Shown here: positions 1-8,872 of the stretch, piece by piece | Numbering within the stretch: position 1 is the first letter of the stretch | Layout of the letters: each line of letters starts with the position of its first letter | Source of the DNA: Acidobacteriota bacterium | GTDB taxonomy: Bacteria; Acidobacteriota; Terriglobia; Terriglobales; Acidobacteriaceae | DNA: 64,000 bases | Assembly (NCBI GenBank): GCA_013289795.1 | Contig: JABCZH010000005.1 | Coordinates: 62,001-126,000 of the forward strand | Reading direction: 5' to 3' | Notes under the pieces: model-generated | Seen by the model: only the letters and a program-made list of their open reading frames with translations | Told to the model about the DNA's origin: nothing | The model's database searches: none | Translations under genes and position numbers: made by a program

Positions 1-106
1 CCCCAACGGCTCCGAAGTCCGTATTGTGCAGTGGGCTTTTACAGCGTTCCCCTGAATCCACTACCACAAAAGCCAGCATTCTGGGCGGCGATGGCGGCAT
101 AGCAAG

Positions 107-3100
107 TTGAAGAATGTAATCAAGAAGCAGTTGCTGAGCCTGGCGGTTGCAGCCGGTTGGTTGCTGACGCCCCTGCGCGCGTCTAATTTGCCTTCTCCGA
201 CGTTGTCTGTTCCCGATCACGCCCGCTATGTTTTCGAAAAGGTAGGAGAAGACCTGGGGCTGGGGACGATCACGCCGGTGTGCTTATTCCAGGACCATCA
301 GGGCTTTATATGGATTGCGAGCATGAGCGGCCTGTTGCGTTATGACGGGACGCGGGTGGTGAAGTTTGGTTCCGAGCAGGGGATCTCAAGGGCGATCATC
401 GAGGAAATCACAGAAGGCGCGGACGGCCGAATCTGGGTGGTGAGCCGGGACGGGCTGGCGCTGCAAAACGGCATGCGATTTGTTCCGGTGGCACTGCCGG
501 CTGGGATTCATTCAGTGGCCACCTATCAACCCATCGTGGTGAAGCCGGAGGGCATCTACCTGGCGAGTGACAGCGGGCTATGGATATTCACCGCCACGGG
601 GGCCTCTTCGGTGACGGTGAAACAGCAGGTCTTTCCGGGGCGGGAAGTCGGACTGGTGCAGGACGGGAATGACGGCAGAGTCTGGTTTACGTTGGGCAAT
701 CGCGTGGGGTGGCTGGACCACGCTATCCGACCGCATTTTCTGGCGGCACAAAAGGATGTTCCCAAGGAGCCGATGATTGCGCTGCTGCAGGACGGGAAGC
801 GGCGGGTGTGGTTGCGGACCTCGCGGCACTTGCTGCGGCTTGACCCGGGAGCCGAGCAGTTTGTGGTGGATGCTCCCGAATTGCCTCCGGCGAATGACGT
901 GGGTGTGCCGGCGATCGATGGGCACGGGCGGCTGATGGTTCCCACGATTTCCGGTTTGTTTTTGCATTATGACGACCATTGGGATGTGATCGACAAGCGC
1001 AGGGGCACGGCGGCAAACGCGATGTTTTCCGCGATACAGGACCGCGAGGGTACGTACTGGCTGGGACTGGGAGGCAATGGAATCGAGCGCTGGCAGGGTG
1101 AGGGACGCTGGTCGGGCTGGACGGATGCGGAAGGATTGCCGGACAACGTGGTGTGGGCGGAAGCGCGTGACTACAAGCAGCGGCTGTGGGTGGGGACCAA
1201 TGATGGAGTGGCGATGTGGGATGCAGACCAGCATCGCTTTCGGGTGTGGAGGCAGGCGGATGGTTTGAACGGATCGATGGCGCGAACGCTGGCGGTGGCC
1301 GCGGACGGATCGGTATGGGTGCTGTGCCATCCGGGCGGTCTTACGCGGTTCGATCCTCGCACTCTACAACCGGATAAAGTGGCTACGCCGTGGCCGGATA
1401 TCACGTGGATCGGCTCGGGGCCGGATGCGCGGCTTTGGATTTCGGGGCCACATTTCCTGCAAGCGCTGGAGAACTCGGCTCCTCCTTTTGTTTTTAGAGA
1501 CGCTGGCGCGCCACGCGAAATCTTGGATGGGGTCAGCAATTTTGCCATGGCCACCGGAGGAGTGGTTTGGATCAGCGGACACAACGGCCTGGGGAGATAC
1601 GATGGCAAATCGTGGGCACTTTATACACGCAGGGACGGATTGCTGTCCGATCGTGTGCTCGGGGTCGCACCGGTGGACGGAAATGAGGTTTGGATCCACT
1701 ATGCGGACGCCCCTGGAGTGACCCGGTTTCGATTCGACAAACAGAAGAGCGAGGCCGAACATTTCAGCCAGCAGGATGGTTTGTTGGCGAACGAGGTCTT
1801 TATGCTGGGCCGGGACCGCGACGGCAGGATTTGGGCAGGGGGCTCGCAGGGAGTAACGCGGATCACTTGGGGGCACAACACGCAACGTTATCGTCACGAC
1901 GATGGCCTGATCTGGGATGACCAGAGCGAAGGTGGATTTTACGCGGAGCAGGACGGCACGATTCTGTTCGGCACCAGCGGCGGCCTGGCGCGTTACGATC
2001 CGCATGCAGAGAAGGCCTTCGCGGCACCGGCGTTCAACGTGGTGATTACGTCCGCGCAACTGGGAGGACAGGAACGCCTGGGGGACGGCAACCCGGAAGC
2101 GACTCACAAGGAGAACACGCTGCGGGCGCAGTTTTCGGTCTTGTCATATCGAGACCCAACGAGTCTGCGCTGCCGGTCGAGATTGGCGGGCCTGGAAAAC
2201 GAATTCACGGAGACTCCCGCGCGTGAGGTTCGCTATGCCTCGCTGGCGCCGGGAAGCTACACGCTGGAGATTTCCTGCGAGACGGGGAGCGGGATCAAAA
2301 GCCTGCCCGCGAGTTTTTCGTTCGCGGTGTTGCCGGCATGGTGGCAGTCATGGTGGTCGCGTTCTTTGGGGGTGATTGGCCTTGTCTTTACGCTGTATGG
2401 GGTTCTTCGCTTTCGAACCTATTCACTGGAGAAGGACCGGCAGTGTCTGGAGCAGGCCGTGGCCGAGCGCAGCGCGGAGCTGGAGCGGCTGAATCAGGAA
2501 CTGCGAGAGGCGTCACTTACCGATCCGTTGACGGGGACGCGGAACCGGCGGTTCTTCCAGGTCACGATTGAAGGGGACACGCGGCAGGCGATCCGATCGT
2601 ATCTAACGGACAAGGCGGGGGGACGGAATCGGGATTTGATTTTCTATATTGTGGACGCGGATCTGTTTAAAGAGGTGAACGATGTTTATGGGCACGCCGC
2701 GGGGGACGAGATGCTGGCGGAGATGACGCGGCGGATTCAGTCGGCGATTCGCATGTCGGATGTGCTGGTGCGCTGGGGCGGGGAGGAGTTTCTGGTGGTG
2801 TCGCGTTACACCGAGCGGAGCGAAGCTACGACACTGGCGTCGCGGATACTTCACATGGTGGGGAACGAACCATTCCAATTGAAGCACGCGGGGGTGTCGC
2901 TGCGAAGGACGTGCTCGGTGGGGTGGGCGGCGTTTCCGTGGTTTTGTGGCGCGCCGGACGCGGTGGACTATGAGGCGGTGGTTGAACTGGCGGACCAGGC
3001 GCTCTATGCCGCCAAGCAGTTGGGCCGGAATCGTGCGGTGGGCATGCTGCCGCGGGATGCGGATCTTGGCGACGGCATGACGAAACCCTCACCTGAGCAG

Positions 3101-3166
3101 CTGCGAGCAACGCAGATCACGACGCTGGGGCCGGAAGTGGCAAGAGCTGCGGCGGCGGGAGACTGA
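107..3166 (+). CDS. Periplasmic two-component-type propeller sensor with GGDEF diguanylate cyclase
   Basis: Predicted inner-membrane enzyme making cyclic di-GMP in response to a periplasmic signal. A TTG start gives a basic, hydrophobic leader (about residues 1-25). Residues about 45-650 hold many propeller repeats of the type D-G-x-x-W-x-G, as in hybrid two-component sensors. A Y_Y_Y-like beta domain (about 670-745), one membrane helix (about 750-772) and a short coiled coil follow. The C-terminal GGDEF domain has an intact active site GGEEF at 891-895 and an RxxD inhibitory site (RMSD, 882-885) five residues before it, so it should be catalytic and product-inhibited. There is no histidine kinase domain: the cyclase replaces it. 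The ligand cannot be read from the sequence. Confidence 0.9.
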   Translation: MKNVIKKQLLSLAVAAGWLLTPLRASNLPSPTLSVPDHARYVFEKVGEDLGLGTITPVCLFQDHQGFIWIASMSGLLRYDGTRVVKFGSEQGISRAIIEEITEGADGRIWVVSRDGLALQNGMRFVPVALPAGIHSVATYQPIVVKPEGIYLASDSGLWIFTATGASSVTVKQQVFPGREVGLVQDGNDGRVWFTLGNRVGWLDHAIRPHFLAAQKDVPKEPMIALLQDGKRRVWLRTSRHLLRLDPGAEQFVVDAPELPPANDVGVPAIDGHGRLMVPTISGLFLHYDDHWDVIDKRRGTAANAMFSAIQDREGTYWLGLGGNGIERWQGEGRWSGWTDAEGLPDNVVWAEARDYKQRLWVGTNDGVAMWDADQHRFRVWRQADGLNGSMARTLAVAADGSVWVLCHPGGLTRFDPRTLQPDKVATPWPDITWIGSGPDARLWISGPHFLQALENSAPPFVFRDAGAPREILDGVSNFAMATGGVVWISGHNGLGRYDGKSWALYTRRDGLLSDRVLGVAPVDGNEVWIHYADAPGVTRFRFDKQKSEAEHFSQQDGLLANEVFMLGRDRDGRIWAGGSQGVTRITWGHNTQRYRHDDGLIWDDQSEGGFYAEQDGTILFGTSGGLARYDPHAEKAFAAPAFNVVITSAQLGGQERLGDGNPEATHKENTLRAQFSVLSYRDPTSLRCRSRLAGLENEFTETPAREVRYASLAPGSYTLEISCETGSGIKSLPASFSFAVLPAWWQSWWSRSLGVIGLVFTLYGVLRFRTYSLEKDRQCLEQAVAERSAELERLNQELREASLTDPLTGTRNRRFFQVTIEGDTRQAIRSYLTDKAGGRNRDLIFYIVDADLFKEVNDVYGHAAGDEMLAEMTRRIQSAIRMSDVLVRWGGEEFLVVSRYTERSEATTLASRILHMVGNEPFQLKHAGVSLRRTCSVGWAAFPWFCGAPDAVDYEAVVELADQALYAAKQLGRNRAVGMLPRDADLGDGMTKPSPEQLRATQITTLGPEVARAAAAGD

Positions 3167-3189
3167 TCGGCGCGGAGGCTGGGATCGGT

Positions 3190-5682
3190 TTATAAGGTTT
3201 CGACTAGCTTTTGCAGTTCACGGGCAATTTCCTGGGGATCGGCTGATGATGGTTGCATGGGTGCGCCCAGCTTGATGCGCACTTCGCCCGGCCGGGCGAA
3301 TTTTCTTCCTGCGTGTTTGACCTCGAATAATCCATCAATGCGTACGGGAATTATGGGGATGCTGAGATTGTTGGCGAGCAGGCCGACGCCGGCGCGGAAG
3401 GGGCGCAGTTTGCCGTCGGTGGTGTGATGGCCTTCGGGAAATACCAGGATGCTGTAGCCGCGGTCGACACATTCTCCGGCGTGGGCGAAGCTCTGGCGGA
3501 AGCCGGCCTCGCGGGGGAGGGGAAATAAATTGAGCAGACCGACGCCTGAAGTCCATTTGATGCGGTCGTAGGTGCGGGCGGCGAGGTTGCGAGTGACGGA
3601 TGGAGTGCGCAGGATTTCGAGGGCTTCGCCTCCGGTGGCTACGGCGAGCTTGTGGCGGATGCGTGCGGGCAAGGCGGTCAGCACGAAGCCGGGATCGACG
3701 TCGTCGATGTGATTGCAGATTACGAGCACTGGCCCGCGAACTCCGCGGAGGTTTTCGCGGCCTTCGATGTGCGGCCATCCCAGTAAGAACACGGCGGGAC
3801 GCAGCAGGAGATAGTGGACCAGGAGGCGAATCCAAGTCACGGGCCAGCGCAGTGCCCAGCGCGGGTAGTGAAACTGGGTGCGGGGAGCGGCTTCGCCTTG
3901 CAACATGCGTTGCAAGTCGCCGACAGTTTTCAGCGCGGCGAAGCGGGTCTCGCTGAGATCGGATTGATAGCGGTCTTCGAGGGCACTGAGGAGTTCCACA
4001 CGATCGAGAGAGCTGAGGTTCAGGTCGGATTCGAGATTGGCGTTGGCTGAAAGGTTCGCGGGAGTTCGGCCGGTGATGCGGCTGATTAGTTCGGCGAGTG
4101 AAGACGTGTTCTGGCCCGGTGCTTGAGCTTGGACGGCTTGTTGCACCAGATTTCTGCGAGGCTTTTGAGTGGAGGTGCGGGGGAAGTCGTCTTCGGGCCA
4201 GAGGAACCACGAGCGCATGCGCTGGTACTCGGCGAGGGATTGGTTGGCGGCTGCGACGATGGCTGCGGGGTTGTTTTCTCCGGGCTTCAGGAGTAGTACA
4301 GCGCAGGGTTCGGCGTTTCCGTCGCGGGGCGATGCGACTACGAGGGCGTCTTTCACTTGGGGTTGGCGGCGGAGGGCGGCTTCTAGGTCTTCGGGATAGA
4401 TGTTCATGCCGGCGGGGGTGACGATGACTTCTTTTTTCCGGCCTTTGAAGTAGAGGTTGCCGGTGGCGTCGAGTTCGCCGACGTCGCCAGTGCGGTACCA
4501 TCCGTCGGCGTCGCCTAGATGGGCGCCGTTCCAATAGTTGGCGGCGACTCCTCCGCCGCGCACCAGGATTTCGCCGTCTTCGGCGAGTTTGACCTCGCGG
4601 CCTTCGAGCACCTTTCCGATGGAGCCTTTTCCCAGGCGGAACGGGTGGTTGACGCTGATGAGAGACGTGGTTTCAGTGAGGCCATAGCCCTGAATCACGG
4701 CGTAGCCGAGGCGGTCCCAAAATTCTTCGGTGGCGCGGTCTAGCGCTGCGCCGCCGGAGATGAAAGCCCAGAATTTCCAGCCGAACTGGCGGCGGATGCG
4801 GCGAAAGATCCACCAGCGGTGAAGGAAGTGTTTGGTTTTGGATGTGTGAAAGGCTGCTTGAAAGGGTTCGAGACGGTTGTCGTTGGACAGGTCGCGCTCG
4901 ATCTTTTCTTTTAGCGATTGCAGCACGCGAGGGACGGTGACTAGGACGGAAACGCGTTCGCGGCGGATGGTGCGGATTATGTCAGAGGGTTTGAGGGTTT
5001 CCTGAAAGACGACGGTGCCTCCTAATAAAGGAGGAAGGAACATTCCGAGAAATTGTCCGAAGACGTGGCTCAGCGGCAGCAGGTTCAGAAAGCGGATGGG
5101 ATGGACGAAGCGTTCGTATTTGAGGTAGTTGCGGATTTCGGCTTCGAGGGGCGCGAGGTTGGCCAGGACGTTGCCGTGGGAGATGACGACGCCTTTGGGG
5201 TCGGCGGTGGTGCCGGAGGTGAAGACGATTTCCAGAGTGTCGGAGGGGGCGAGTTCGGTTGATGCGTACGGGGAAGATGACCGCGGGGCCAGGATTTCGG
5301 ACAAGTCTTCCAGCGCGAGGGTTGGAATCGAATCGTGTTCGTGAGCATGGGAAGCAACTAGCAGCCTGGCTTGGACCTGCTGGTGGACGCGTAGGAAGAA
5401 GTCGGGGGTGGCGATGTCGTCGAGGGGGACGACGACGGCTCCGCGCAGAGCGCATCCCCAGAATGCCGCGACCCATTCGGCGGAATTTTGGCCCCAGAGG
5501 AAGACACGGTCGCCTTTGCCGATGCCGCGGGCTTCGAGTTCGCGGGCGAAACGGAAGGCGGTTTCGGCGACTTGCTGGTAGGAACGGCGCTGGGTGCGGT
5601 ATCCATGAGGCTGGATGTAGGCAGTCTCTTGCGCTCGGCTGAGAAAGTGGGGCAGGTAGCCGGTCAGCGCGCGGAGAGGCAT
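3190..5682 (-). CDS. AMP-dependent acyl ligase / acyl carrier / PlsC acyltransferase fusion
   Basis: Three-domain cytoplasmic or membrane-associated lipid enzyme. Residues 1 to about 500 are an AMP-binding acyl-activating domain with the SGTT phosphate loop near 156, YGLTETTS and the YRTGDVG motif. About 535-605 is a carrier-protein-like domain with a LNLSSLDRV phosphopantetheine site (serine near 556). About 625-830 is a PlsC-type 1-acylglycerol-phosphate acyltransferase with NHIDDVD (HX4D) near 657 and FPEGHH. The logical reaction is activation of a fatty acid, loading on the internal carrier and transfer to a lysophospholipid, as in Aas-type recycling, but Aas has no carrier domain of its own. 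It converges with the upstream cyclase gene across 23 bases. Confidence 0.88.
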   Translation of the reverse strand: MPLRALTGYLPHFLSRAQETAYIQPHGYRTQRRSYQQVAETAFRFARELEARGIGKGDRVFLWGQNSAEWVAAFWGCALRGAVVVPLDDIATPDFFLRVHQQVQARLLVASHAHEHDSIPTLALEDLSEILAPRSSSPYASTELAPSDTLEIVFTSGTTADPKGVVISHGNVLANLAPLEAEIRNYLKYERFVHPIRFLNLLPLSHVFGQFLGMFLPPLLGGTVVFQETLKPSDIIRTIRRERVSVLVTVPRVLQSLKEKIERDLSNDNRLEPFQAAFHTSKTKHFLHRWWIFRRIRRQFGWKFWAFISGGAALDRATEEFWDRLGYAVIQGYGLTETTSLISVNHPFRLGKGSIGKVLEGREVKLAEDGEILVRGGGVAANYWNGAHLGDADGWYRTGDVGELDATGNLYFKGRKKEVIVTPAGMNIYPEDLEAALRRQPQVKDALVVASPRDGNAEPCAVLLLKPGENNPAAIVAAANQSLAEYQRMRSWFLWPEDDFPRTSTQKPRRNLVQQAVQAQAPGQNTSSLAELISRITGRTPANLSANANLESDLNLSSLDRVELLSALEDRYQSDLSETRFAALKTVGDLQRMLQGEAAPRTQFHYPRWALRWPVTWIRLLVHYLLLRPAVFLLGWPHIEGRENLRGVRGPVLVICNHIDDVDPGFVLTALPARIRHKLAVATGGEALEILRTPSVTRNLAARTYDRIKWTSGVGLLNLFPLPREAGFRQSFAHAGECVDRGYSILVFPEGHHTTDGKLRPFRAGVGLLANNLSIPIIPVRIDGLFEVKHAGRKFARPGEVRIKLGAPMQPSSADPQEIARELQKLVETL

Positions 5683-5742
5683 GCCAGAAAGGTTAGCGCA
5701 TTTGGAGGGCGGGCGGAGATGGGCGGCGAGTTGTTGTTCTTT

Positions 5743-6756
5743 CTAGAACTTGTCCACTGCGTTCCCACCCTGCTCTGCGGTCCAGATATAGGCCCCGTCG
5801 AAGGCAATCCCCTCGCTTTGCAACCGACGGTACCCCACACGGGAGCCGTCAACGGCCCGCAGCACGAAGATGTAGAGATCGCCCGACACCCAGATGTAGG
5901 TCCCATCGAAAGCAATCCCATACGGTCCGTCGGGGGTCGAAAACGTGCCCAGCACCATGCCATCACTGGCTCGCAGCCTGCTAACGGTCCCGTCGCCACG
6001 GTTGGCCACCCACATGCTGCTTCCATCAAAAGCGATGCCTAGCGGTGAAGCGCCTACCGTGAATGTCCCCAAAACAGTCCCATCCGAGGCTCGCAGCTTC
6101 GTAACCGTGCCGGACAGATAGTTTGTGACCCAAACATTGGCGCCATCAAAAGCCGATGCGATGGGAGAGCTGCCTACCGTGAACGTCCCAAGGGTTTTCC
6201 CGTCAAAGGCTCGTAACTTGCTCACCGTGTTGTCGGGGCCGTTAGGTACCCAGGTGTCTGCCCCGTCAAACGTCATCCAGGAAGGGCCCCTCCCTACCGA
6301 GAAAGTACCCAGAATTGTCCCGTCGCTAGCTCGCAACTTAGTGACTGTGCTGTCAGCCTGGTTGGAAGACCAGATGTTAGCCCCGTCGAGAGTCACGCCG
6401 TAGGGCGCGCCTCCTACCTTGAAGGTACCCAGCACCTCTCCGTCGTTGGCTCTCACCTTGGTAACCGTGTTATCACCGTTGTTCGCCGTCCAGATGTTGG
6501 CTCCATCGAAGCACACCCCATATGGCTGGCTACCGACCCTTACAAAAGTTGACGTGTCGGCCAAGTACCAGTGCAGCAGCGCAATCTTCAGCGGATTAAG
6601 CCGCGCCCCTGCGTCCAGGATGGGAGGTTGCGTCTGCAACTGCGGCCCAGCGTGTGCCGATTGATTGATCGGCTTCTGCGCATGGATCGGCAGCAAGTTC
6701 GCCGTCGCCAGAGCTACGACTATCAGGGACACGCCAATCGCGATTCGAGTCTTCAT
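5743..6756 (-). CDS. Secreted seven-repeat beta-propeller (YVTN/Vgb-like), paralogue A
   Basis: Exported protein with an N-terminal signal sequence (MKTRIAIGVSLIVV) followed by about seven repeats of 40-43 residues containing F-D-G-x-x-I/V-W-x-x-N and L-R-A-S-D-G-x-x-L-G-T-F. This matches a seven-bladed propeller of the YVTN/virginiamycin-B-lyase-like superfamily. No catalytic residues were recognised, so a binding or scaffold role is more likely than lyase activity. GAGGAG lies 9 bases before the ATG. It is the last and most diverged of three tandem paralogues on this strand, separated by 33 bases from the next, so they probably share a transcript. Confidence 0.85.
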   Translation of the reverse strand: MKTRIAIGVSLIVVALATANLLPIHAQKPINQSAHAGPQLQTQPPILDAGARLNPLKIALLHWYLADTSTFVRVGSQPYGVCFDGANIWTANNGDNTVTKVRANDGEVLGTFKVGGAPYGVTLDGANIWSSNQADSTVTKLRASDGTILGTFSVGRGPSWMTFDGADTWVPNGPDNTVSKLRAFDGKTLGTFTVGSSPIASAFDGANVWVTNYLSGTVTKLRASDGTVLGTFTVGASPLGIAFDGSSMWVANRGDGTVSRLRASDGMVLGTFSTPDGPYGIAFDGTYIWVSGDLYIFVLRAVDGSRVGYRRLQSEGIAFDGAYIWTAEQGGNAVDKF

Positions 6757-6789
6757 GTCTTTCTACTCCTCAGGGGCAGCCCCGTTGTT

Positions 6790-7800
6790 CTAGAGCTTTC
6801 CGACCGCATTGAACTTGAGCAGGGAGACCCAGACATTCGTACCATCGAAAGCTATCCCTATGCTGGCCGCCGCTGATCTAAACACGCCAATTTGAGTACC
6901 ATCGCTGGCTCGAAGCTCGACGACATTGTTTGCCCCCGTTACCCAGATGTGCTCCCCGTCAAAGGCAATTCCGTAGGGTGCCGTGGTTACGTTGAACGTA
7001 CCCAAAAGAGTACCGTCGCTAGCCCGCAGTTTGCTGACTGTCCCGCTGGTGCCGTTGGTCACCCAGACGCTATCACCGTCGAAAGCAATGCCCAAGGGAG
7101 TCAGGCCTACCGGAAACGTACCCAACACCGTGCCGTCGCTCGCCCGGAGCTTCGTCACGGTTCCGGTCCCGATGCCTCCGCCGTCGACAACCCAGACGTT
7201 TGCCCCGTCGAACGCGGCCGCAATCGGGTTGACGCCCGCGTTGAAGTTACCCATATTCTTGCCGTCATCCGCCCGCAGCTTGGTGACCAGGCTGCTGCCG
7301 TTGGGCACCCAAATGTTTGCCCCGTCAAAAGCCATCCACCCCGGCGGACTAGACGGCACCGGGAACGTGCCGAGGAGCTTGCCGTCGCTGGCCCGCAGTT
7401 TGCTCACGTTACCGCTGTCCAAGTTCGAGACCCAAACGTTGGCACCGTCGAAAGTCACACCGTACGGTTCGAATCCACCTGCCGGAAATGTCCCTAGCAC
7501 GGCCCCATCGCTGGCCTGCACCTTGCTTACCGTGTTGTCGGCAAAGTTTGCGGCCCAAATATTTGCGCCGTCGAAGGCGAGGCCATAGGGCTGCTGGCCG
7601 ACTGCGAATTGTGTCGGCACCCTATTGGCCGCATACCACTTCAGCAGCGCCACCTTCAGCGGGTTCGACAGCGGCGGCGCGCCGTTTCCGGTTAGCTGCG
7701 TCGTAGCACCAGCGGCTTGCTGCGCATGGCTCACGAACAAGTTCGCCATCGCGAGAACTACGACGATCAGTGACACGCCGATCGTGATTCGAGTTTTCAT
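6790..7800 (-). CDS. Secreted seven-repeat beta-propeller, paralogue B
   Basis: Same architecture as the flanking paralogues: a signal peptide (MKTRITIGVSLIVVVLAM), a short linker with NPLKVALLKWY, then seven blades built on AFDGANVWV and KLRASDGTLLGTF. Its first two and last two blades are nearly identical to those of the gene upstream (7834-8838), while blades 3-5 differ strongly. This is the pattern expected from recent duplication plus blade exchange or gene conversion. An AGGGGAT stretch precedes the ATG. Function unknown; secretion and a propeller fold are the only safe statements. Confidence 0.85.
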   Translation of the reverse strand: MKTRITIGVSLIVVVLAMANLFVSHAQQAAGATTQLTGNGAPPLSNPLKVALLKWYAANRVPTQFAVGQQPYGLAFDGANIWAANFADNTVSKVQASDGAVLGTFPAGGFEPYGVTFDGANVWVSNLDSGNVSKLRASDGKLLGTFPVPSSPPGWMAFDGANIWVPNGSSLVTKLRADDGKNMGNFNAGVNPIAAAFDGANVWVVDGGGIGTGTVTKLRASDGTVLGTFPVGLTPLGIAFDGDSVWVTNGTSGTVSKLRASDGTLLGTFNVTTAPYGIAFDGEHIWVTGANNVVELRASDGTQIGVFRSAAASIGIAFDGTNVWVSLLKFNAVGKL

Positions 7801-7833
7801 GTCTTTCTAATCCCCTGGGCGGTCCCCGTTGTT

Positions 7834-8838
7834 CTAGAGCTTTCCGACCGCATTGAACTTGAGCAGGGAGACCCAGACATTCGCACCATCGAAAGCTACC
7901 CCAATGCTGGCCGCCGCTGATCTAAACACGCCGATTTGCGTACCGTCGCTGGCCCGAAGCTCGACGATGCTTGTTCCCCCGGTTACCCAAATATTTTCCC
8001 CGTCAAAAGCAATCCCATAGGGACCCGACGTTGATACGTTGAATGTGCCCAAAAGAGTGCCGTCGCTAGCCCGCAGCTTACTTACCGTTCCGTCGTTGCG
8101 ATTTGCCACCCAGATGCTTGCTCCATCAAAAGCTATGCCCGTCGGTCTCGAACCCACGGGGAAGGTCCCCAGGGTATTGCCGCTGCTGGCCTGGAGCTTA
8201 GTTACGGTCCCGTCACCGGTGTTGGTGATCCAGATGTTCGGCCCGTCGCACGCCGCGGCGAGCGGCGCGTACCCCACGGTAAATGTCCCCAAGGTTTTGC
8301 CATCGCTGGCTCGAATCTTCGCAAGCAGGTTATTCCCGTAGGGAACCCAAAGATCGGCACCGTCAAACGTCATCCACCCCGGATTGGCGCCCACGGTAAA
8401 GGTGCCGAGGAGCTTGCCGTCGCTGGCCCGCAGTTTGCTCACGTTACCGCTGTCCCAGTTCGAGACCCAAACGTTGGCACCATCGAAGGTAACCCCATAA
8501 GGCTCGAATCCCCCTGCCGGAAATGTTCCCAGCACGGTCCCATCGCTGGCCTGCACCTTGCTTACCGTGTTGTCGGCAAGGTTTGCGGCCCAAATGTTTG
8601 CGCCATCGAAGGCTAGGCCATAGGGCTGCTGGCCGACTGCGAACTGTGTCGGCACCCTGTTGGCCGCATACCACTTCAGCAGCGCCACTTTCAGTGGGTT
8701 CGACAAGGGCGGCGCGCCGTTCCCGGTTAGCTGCTGCGCGGGCGCGCCTGTGGCTTGCTGCGCATGGCTTACGAACAAGTTCGCCATCGCCAGAGCTACT
8801 ACGATCAGCGAGACGCAAATGACAATTCGAATCTTCAT
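7834..8838 (-). CDS. Secreted seven-repeat beta-propeller, paralogue C
   Basis: Third copy of the tandem propeller family. I place the start at 8838 (MKIRIVICVSLIVV) because it aligns with the starts of the other two copies; an in-frame start at 8871 would add eleven residues before the signal peptide. Seven blades follow with the F-D-G-x-x-I/V-W and R-A-S-D-G-T signatures. The 3' end, including the stop codon region and the last blade, is almost base-for-base the same as in the next gene down. The quinoprotein-like gene lies 34 bases upstream on the same strand, so all four could form one operon of secreted propellers. Confidence 0.84.
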   Translation of the reverse strand: MKIRIVICVSLIVVALAMANLFVSHAQQATGAPAQQLTGNGAPPLSNPLKVALLKWYAANRVPTQFAVGQQPYGLAFDGANIWAANLADNTVSKVQASDGTVLGTFPAGGFEPYGVTFDGANVWVSNWDSGNVSKLRASDGKLLGTFTVGANPGWMTFDGADLWVPYGNNLLAKIRASDGKTLGTFTVGYAPLAAACDGPNIWITNTGDGTVTKLQASSGNTLGTFPVGSRPTGIAFDGASIWVANRNDGTVSKLRASDGTLLGTFNVSTSGPYGIAFDGENIWVTGGTSIVELRASDGTQIGVFRSAAASIGVAFDGANVWVSLLKFNAVGKL

Positions 8839-8872
8839 ATGTTTTTCGATGGCAGCCGGCGACCTTCGCACC

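Noticed and set aside
556-1608. Long minus-strand and other-frame open frames inside the propeller-GGDEF gene
   Set aside because: They are shadows of a high-GC coding frame; their translations are Arg/Pro-rich and have no family signature.
5743-8838. CRISPR-like or satellite DNA because of regular repeats
   Set aside because: The period of about 125 bases corresponds to propeller blades in three open frames with conserved protein positions.
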